Positions 13,280 to 16,793 of a stretch of 16,793 nucleotides of DNA are shown here, in pieces. The stretch is from Ktedonobacteraceae bacterium. GTDB taxonomy: Bacteria; Chloroflexota; Ktedonobacteria; Ktedonobacterales; Ktedonobacteraceae. Below the pieces are notes generated by a model that saw only the letters and a program-made list of their open reading frames with translations, was not told the DNA's origin and ran no database searches. Within the stretch, counting starts at the first letter, position 1. Each line of letters begins with the position of its first letter. The DNA is taken from NCBI GenBank assembly GCA_014896635.1, contig JADBKA010000101.1, positions 1-16,793 of the forward strand. The letters are read 5' to 3'. The position numbers and the translations under genes are program-made.

Positions 13280-15394
13280 GTGGCGCACATGCCCGCCAGC
13301 GAGCAGTATGCAGGCCGGCTGATCGGCAACTACCGTCTCAAGCGCCGTCTGGGAGCGGGCGGCTTTGCTGGCGTCTACCTCGGCGAGCACATCCATCTTG
13401 GCACGCCCGCCGCCATCAAAATATTGCACCGGCAGCCAGGAGAGGCCGAATTGCGCAAATTCCGCCGCGAGGCGCGCATCATTGCCAGCTTACGTCATCC
13501 GCATATTGTCAACCTGCTCGACTTCGGCATCGACGGGCAAGGGCTTCCCTATCTCATCATGGAATACGCTCCTGCCGGTTCGCTGCGCACGCGCCATCCA
13601 TTGGGAACGCTGCTAGAGCCGCGCGAGGTGCTCTCTATTATCGAGCAGGTCGCACCGGCGCTCGACTTCGCTCACAGCCGGGGCGTGGTACACCGCGATG
13701 TCAAGCCAGAGAATCTGCTGATCGGGCAGCAGGATACTGTTTTGTTGAGCGATTTCGGCATTGCCACATTCACGCCGGCGGCCATGCAGACCTCGCTGCT
13801 CGTCTCAGGCACTCCTGAACTGCCCGGCGTGACCGGCACGACACCCTACATGGCCCCGGAGCAGATACGCGGCAGGCCCGTCGCGGCTAGCGATCAGTAT
13901 GCGCTGGCCGTGATCGTCTACGAATGGCTGTGTGGGCGGCGTCCTTTTCGCGGCAGCACGCACACTGAGATCATGCTCAAGCATATACAGGAAGCGCCGC
14001 CGCCGTTGCGCCACTTCAACCCGGCTATCGCGCCCGCGCTCGAAGATGTTGTATTGACCGCGCTCGCCAAAGAGCCGGCGCAGCGTTTCCCGACGGTAGG
14101 GGACTTTGTGCGGGATTACGAGCTGGCGCTGCGTCCGCCGATGAGGCCGCGCAATGTTGCGCCTGCTGCTCCTTCTGGGGCTGTTGCGCCGGATGAAGCG
14201 CCGCCGCAGGGAGCGCCGCGTATCCGGCGAGCATCAGCGCCGCCGGTGCTGGCTGGAGAGGCTGGACGAGGCGGTCGGCGGAAGATGATAGCCGTTGAGA
14301 AGCCGCAGGAACGACGAGGATCGCCTGCACGTCCGACGCGCCGCCGCCTGGTGACCGGCCTGATCGGTCTGGGCGCAGTCGTGCTGACTTCTGCCGGGAT
14401 TGGCAGCTTCTATCTGCAAGGCCGCCTGGCGGGTGCGCCCGGCGCGAACAGTGCTGGCAACACTCAGACCGGGAAAAACGCGGGAACCGCGAATACAGAG
14501 CCTACTAATGTACCTTTTGGGTTCACATTTCAAGTTTATCGCGGACACACGGATGTTGTGAATGCAGTTGCCTGGTCTTCTGATGGAAACTATATCGTTT
14601 CTGGTGGCAGAGATAAAATTGTTCATTTATGGAATGCTAACACGTCTCAAACTCTCCTAACTTATAAAAAACATGACGATATAGTATCAACCGTCGCATG
14701 GTCCCCTGATACAAAATATATTGCTTCTGGTGGTTTTGATAGAACTGTACAGATATGGGATAGAAACGGTCAAAATATGGCGCTCGATCAATATAAAGCG
14801 ATAGTCTTCTCCGTTTCCTGGTCTTCTAGTGGAAATCGCATTGTCCTTGCTGGACAGGGGGGTGAGGTACAGATATATGAAGCTCCTCAAGGGAAAAATG
14901 TTTCTCACTATTCCATGCGGTCTAACTACACCTATGTTGTAGCCTGGTCGCCTGATGGAACAAAAATAGCTGCTGGAAATGGCGGTAGTAATGAACAGGT
15001 GCAAGTGTGGGATGTTGTTAATGGTAGGAAGGTAGCCAGCTATACCGGTCATGTTGGGCCTGTTTATGCTCTGGCCTGGTCTCCTGATGGGAAGCTGATC
15101 GCTTCTGGTGGATACGATAAGAAGGTTCACCTCTGGAAAGCTGATAGTGGGGAAAGAGTTCGGGAATACGCTGATCATAAAGATGTCGTGCATGCAATTG
15201 CATGGTCAGACGACTATATAGCTTCGGGAAGCGATGACGGCGCTATAAAGATTTGGACTGCTTCTAATGGAATCATCCTTCATAAATACTCTGAACACCA
15301 TGATAGTGTAAAAGCCCTCGTATGGTCTCCTGATGGAATGCGCGTTGCTTCTGCAAGTGCTGATAAGACAGTAAGAATATGGCAAGCAATATAA
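13280..15394 (+). CDS. Transmembrane Ser/Thr protein kinase with WD40 beta-propeller
   Basis: The 704-residue protein combines a cytoplasmic kinase (about 14-280), a Pro/Ala/Arg linker, one membrane segment (about 357-380, LVTGLIGLGAVVLTSAGIGS) and an outside WD40 domain of seven blades (about 420-703). Kinase motifs are complete: G-loop GAGGFAGV (25-32), K47, HRD 138-140, N145, DFG 158-160, APE 192-194. It should therefore be active. Blades repeat the VAWSPDG...IASGG.D..V..W pattern; blades 1-4 are most diverged. GAAGGAG precedes the start; GTG at 13280 is very close to it and ATG at 13289 (three residues shorter) is equally possible. The WD40-coding part is AT-rich, unlike the kinase part. 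A Gmad2 lipoprotein gene follows after 74 bases. Confidence 0.93.
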   Translation: MAHMPASEQYAGRLIGNYRLKRRLGAGGFAGVYLGEHIHLGTPAAIKILHRQPGEAELRKFRREARIIASLRHPHIVNLLDFGIDGQGLPYLIMEYAPAGSLRTRHPLGTLLEPREVLSIIEQVAPALDFAHSRGVVHRDVKPENLLIGQQDTVLLSDFGIATFTPAAMQTSLLVSGTPELPGVTGTTPYMAPEQIRGRPVAASDQYALAVIVYEWLCGRRPFRGSTHTEIMLKHIQEAPPPLRHFNPAIAPALEDVVLTALAKEPAQRFPTVGDFVRDYELALRPPMRPRNVAPAAPSGAVAPDEAPPQGAPRIRRASAPPVLAGEAGRGGRRKMIAVEKPQERRGSPARPTRRRLVTGLIGLGAVVLTSAGIGSFYLQGRLAGAPGANSAGNTQTGKNAGTANTEPTNVPFGFTFQVYRGHTDVVNAVAWSSDGNYIVSGGRDKIVHLWNANTSQTLLTYKKHDDIVSTVAWSPDTKYIASGGFDRTVQIWDRNGQNMALDQYKAIVFSVSWSSSGNRIVLAGQGGEVQIYEAPQGKNVSHYSMRSNYTYVVAWSPDGTKIAAGNGGSNEQVQVWDVVNGRKVASYTGHVGPVYALAWSPDGKLIASGGYDKKVHLWKADSGERVREYADHKDVVHAIAWSDDYIASGSDDGAIKIWTASNGIILHKYSEHHDSVKALVWSPDGMRVASASADKTVRIWQAI

Positions 15395-15411
15395 ACTAAA
15401 AATATAAGCTG

Positions 15412-15439
15412 TTGCAAATATAGTATAAATCAATCTAAA
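15412..15439 (+). promoter_or_regulatory. Weak candidate promoter for the Gmad2 lipoprotein gene
   Basis: TTGCAA (15412-15417), then 16 bases, then TCTAAA (15434-15439), in an AT-rich gap of 74 bases. The -10 box is poor, so the gene may instead be read through from the kinase gene; no hairpin terminator separates them. Confidence 0.25.
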
Positions 15440-15468
15440 TATACACTCCTTAGCTGGCAGGAGGTTTT

Positions 15469-16665
15469 ATGCAGAAACGCTCGTCGAAGCGCCGGATTGC
15501 GCTACGTTCCGCGCTTCTCTTCATTATATTATTGATGTTTGCCGCCTGTGGTAGCAGCAGTCCCGGCGGCAGCAGTGCCACGCAGGCCGGGCCTGCCGAG
15601 CAGAGCACCGTTCTGGCGAGCAACAACGTTGCGAACAACGCCGCCGCCGGAGTGAAGCTCGGACCGCAGCCCTGTCCTGTCGCCGTCAGTGATCCCGCGC
15701 ACTGGGACCCGATCATCCCGACGCAACCTAATGTAAATAAAGTTGAAAGCGTGACCTGTGCGAACCTGATGGGCAAGCCGGCGCTGCAAGCCCTGATCGC
15801 CGCGCGCAGCCAGGGTGCGAGCGGTGTGCTCGACATCTACGTCTATGACAACATCACCTCGCCCACTCCCACGCAGGTTTTCAAGCTGCTCGGCCTCTAC
15901 AAGGGCAGCGTGAAGATCAGCGGCTACAACACCGTCCTCACCGGCGAAGTCGATCAGAATTCGAGTGTGAATAAGGGGCAGGTCGCTGGCGGGTACACGC
16001 AGGATCTTTTCCGAGAGTTCAAGTGGCTGGAGGGAGCCGGCACGCTGGTTCCTGTCAACTTTCCCGGCTTCTATCCTGATCTCACGCGCTACCAGGCCGA
16101 GAGCGACCAGGCAGCCGTCAATGCTGGCCGCGACGGTTGGAAGCTCAACGCGGCCCAGGTAGCTGTACATTTTGCTGCTGACCTGCTCAAATGGGCTGGC
16201 GCGCAGGCTACTGTTGTCAGTGGTGGTGGTGGTGATGGGCAGGCCGTTGTGGACGTCAAGAGTCCCAATCCTGGCGGGAGCACCGTGCATCTCACGCTGG
16301 AGCGACTCGAAGGCAACACCAACGGTGGCATCTGGATCGTCACGAAAGTAGAGACCGCCGGCCTCTCCCTCACCGCGCCGCAGGGTCGTGATCGTCTCAG
16401 CTCGCCGGTCAGAGTAGCCGGTACGGGGAATGCTTTTGAGGGAGTGATCGGTAAAGTGTTTGTGTTTGATCATCTCTATACTGCCATTGGGCAGGCGGGC
16501 GCGCGTGGGCAGGGGAATGGAGCGACGAGCTTTAGTGCCAGTATCAGCTACGCCTCTACCTTCAAGGTGGGCGCGCAGGAAGGGATAGTCGCGCTCTATT
16601 CTTATAGTAATGCTGATGGTTCGATAGCTGGTGCGGTCATGCTCAAGGAGCTGCTGATGCCGTAG
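15469..16665 (+). CDS. Lipoprotein with Gmad2-type immunoglobulin-like domain
   Basis: The 398-residue product has a basic start (KRSSKRRIALRS), a hydrophobic run (ALLFIILLMF) and FAAC with C27 as the lipid-bearing residue. It should be anchored outside the cell membrane. A Gly/Ser/Asn linker (28-60) precedes a mixed domain (about 65-250) with no family I recognise. The last 95 residues (LTAPQGRDRLSSPVRVAGTG...FEGVIGKVFVFD...VALYSYSNADG) fit the Gmad2 domain, a beta-sandwich first noted in spore-germination-related proteins and common on bacterial surfaces. AGGAGG lies four bases before the ATG. It follows the WD40 kinase with no terminator between, so the two may be co-expressed and interact outside the cell; this is inference. 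Confidence 0.85.
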   Translation: MQKRSSKRRIALRSALLFIILLMFAACGSSSPGGSSATQAGPAEQSTVLASNNVANNAAAGVKLGPQPCPVAVSDPAHWDPIIPTQPNVNKVESVTCANLMGKPALQALIAARSQGASGVLDIYVYDNITSPTPTQVFKLLGLYKGSVKISGYNTVLTGEVDQNSSVNKGQVAGGYTQDLFREFKWLEGAGTLVPVNFPGFYPDLTRYQAESDQAAVNAGRDGWKLNAAQVAVHFAADLLKWAGAQATVVSGGGGDGQAVVDVKSPNPGGSTVHLTLERLEGNTNGGIWIVTKVETAGLSLTAPQGRDRLSSPVRVAGTGNAFEGVIGKVFVFDHLYTAIGQAGARGQGNGATSFSASISYASTFKVGAQEGIVALYSYSNADGSIAGAVMLKELLMP

Positions 16666-16700
16666 GGGGTAGGTGTTGGGGGGAGGGCGAAGGTGTTTTG

Positions 16701-16756
16701 CAGGGCGACCGCGCGAAACCAGGGCGACCGGCAAGGGATCGCCCCTACTATAGACG
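16701..16756 (+). repeat. Family B repeat, complete copy with partial duplicate
   Basis: CAGGGCGACCGCGCGAAAC (16701-16719) is followed by the fuller copy AGGGCGACCGGCAAGGGATCGCCCC... ending TACTATAGACG (16721-16756). The 15-base end CCCCTACTATAGACG is identical, inverted, to the end of the 10377-10428 copy. It lies 36 bases after the lipoprotein stop. Confidence 0.65.
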
Positions 16757-16793
16757 TCATGGTCAGGCACCGTAGCGGGTCTCACGATGTTCT

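Noticed and set aside
15529..16785. 418-codon open frame on the minus strand
   Set aside because: It lies antisense to the Gmad2 lipoprotein gene, which has a strong ribosome binding site, signal peptide and recognisable domain; the antisense product has no such support.
1..16793. tRNA, rRNA or known riboswitch
   Set aside because: No cloverleaf, rRNA segment or recognisable riboswitch core was seen on either strand by eye; a covariance-model search would be needed to be sure.

Overview
The window most resembles a Chloroflexota chromosome, probably of the Ktedonobacteria class. This is inferred from gene content: a Ser/Thr kinase with a WD40 sensor, a Gmad2-type lipoprotein, a MenG plus polyprenyl synthase pair, and many GC-rich intergenic hairpin repeats. 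No rRNA or marker gene is present, so the taxonomic call is tentative. Genes are densely packed and mostly GC-rich. The exceptions are an AT-rich island around 12450-12600 and the WD40-coding part of the kinase gene.

Layout. 2-253 is the tail of a Pro/Ser-rich protein cut by the window edge. 388-1389 encodes a PRC-barrel/BON protein. It converges on a Cys/Met-metabolism PLP enzyme (1519-2736, minus) across a hairpin-rich repeat. A small zinc-ribbon-like protein (2855-3265) is divergent from the PLP enzyme and converges on a minus-strand menaquinone pair: MenG (3302-4066) and a polyprenyl diphosphate synthase (4109-5098). Further minus-strand genes follow: a PflA-like radical SAM protein (5291-6235), an Arg-rich disordered protein (6282-7223), a lipoprotein of unknown function (7607-8587), an agmatinase-family enzyme (8759-9634) and a YjbQ-family protein (9823-10224).

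From 10225 to about 12570 the DNA is accessory. It holds a three-repeat CRISPR array without cas genes but with a near-consensus promoter (10432-10654), a G-quadruplex motif, and a SAM methyltransferase (11038-11991). The end of that methyltransferase gene is made of CRISPR-repeat-like sequence in the opposite orientation. Several dispersed hairpin repeats also lie here. A helix-turn-helix/ABM-like fusion protein (12573-13142) follows a set of AT-rich palindromes. The right end carries a transmembrane Ser/Thr kinase with a seven-bladed WD40 domain (13280-15394) and a Gmad2 lipoprotein (15469-16665).

How genes may work together. MenG and the polyprenyl synthase supply successive menaquinone steps: side-chain synthesis and final ring methylation. 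The kinase and the downstream lipoprotein may form a membrane signalling pair. Two dispersed repeat families recur. Family A is the type with GGGGACACC and CCCCTGGACCCC blocks, at 1391, 8645 and 12104. Family B carries GGGCGACC and CGCCCCTACTATA blocks, at 10236, 10377, 16701 and, degenerate, 12027. They mark where intergenic DNA has been remodelled.
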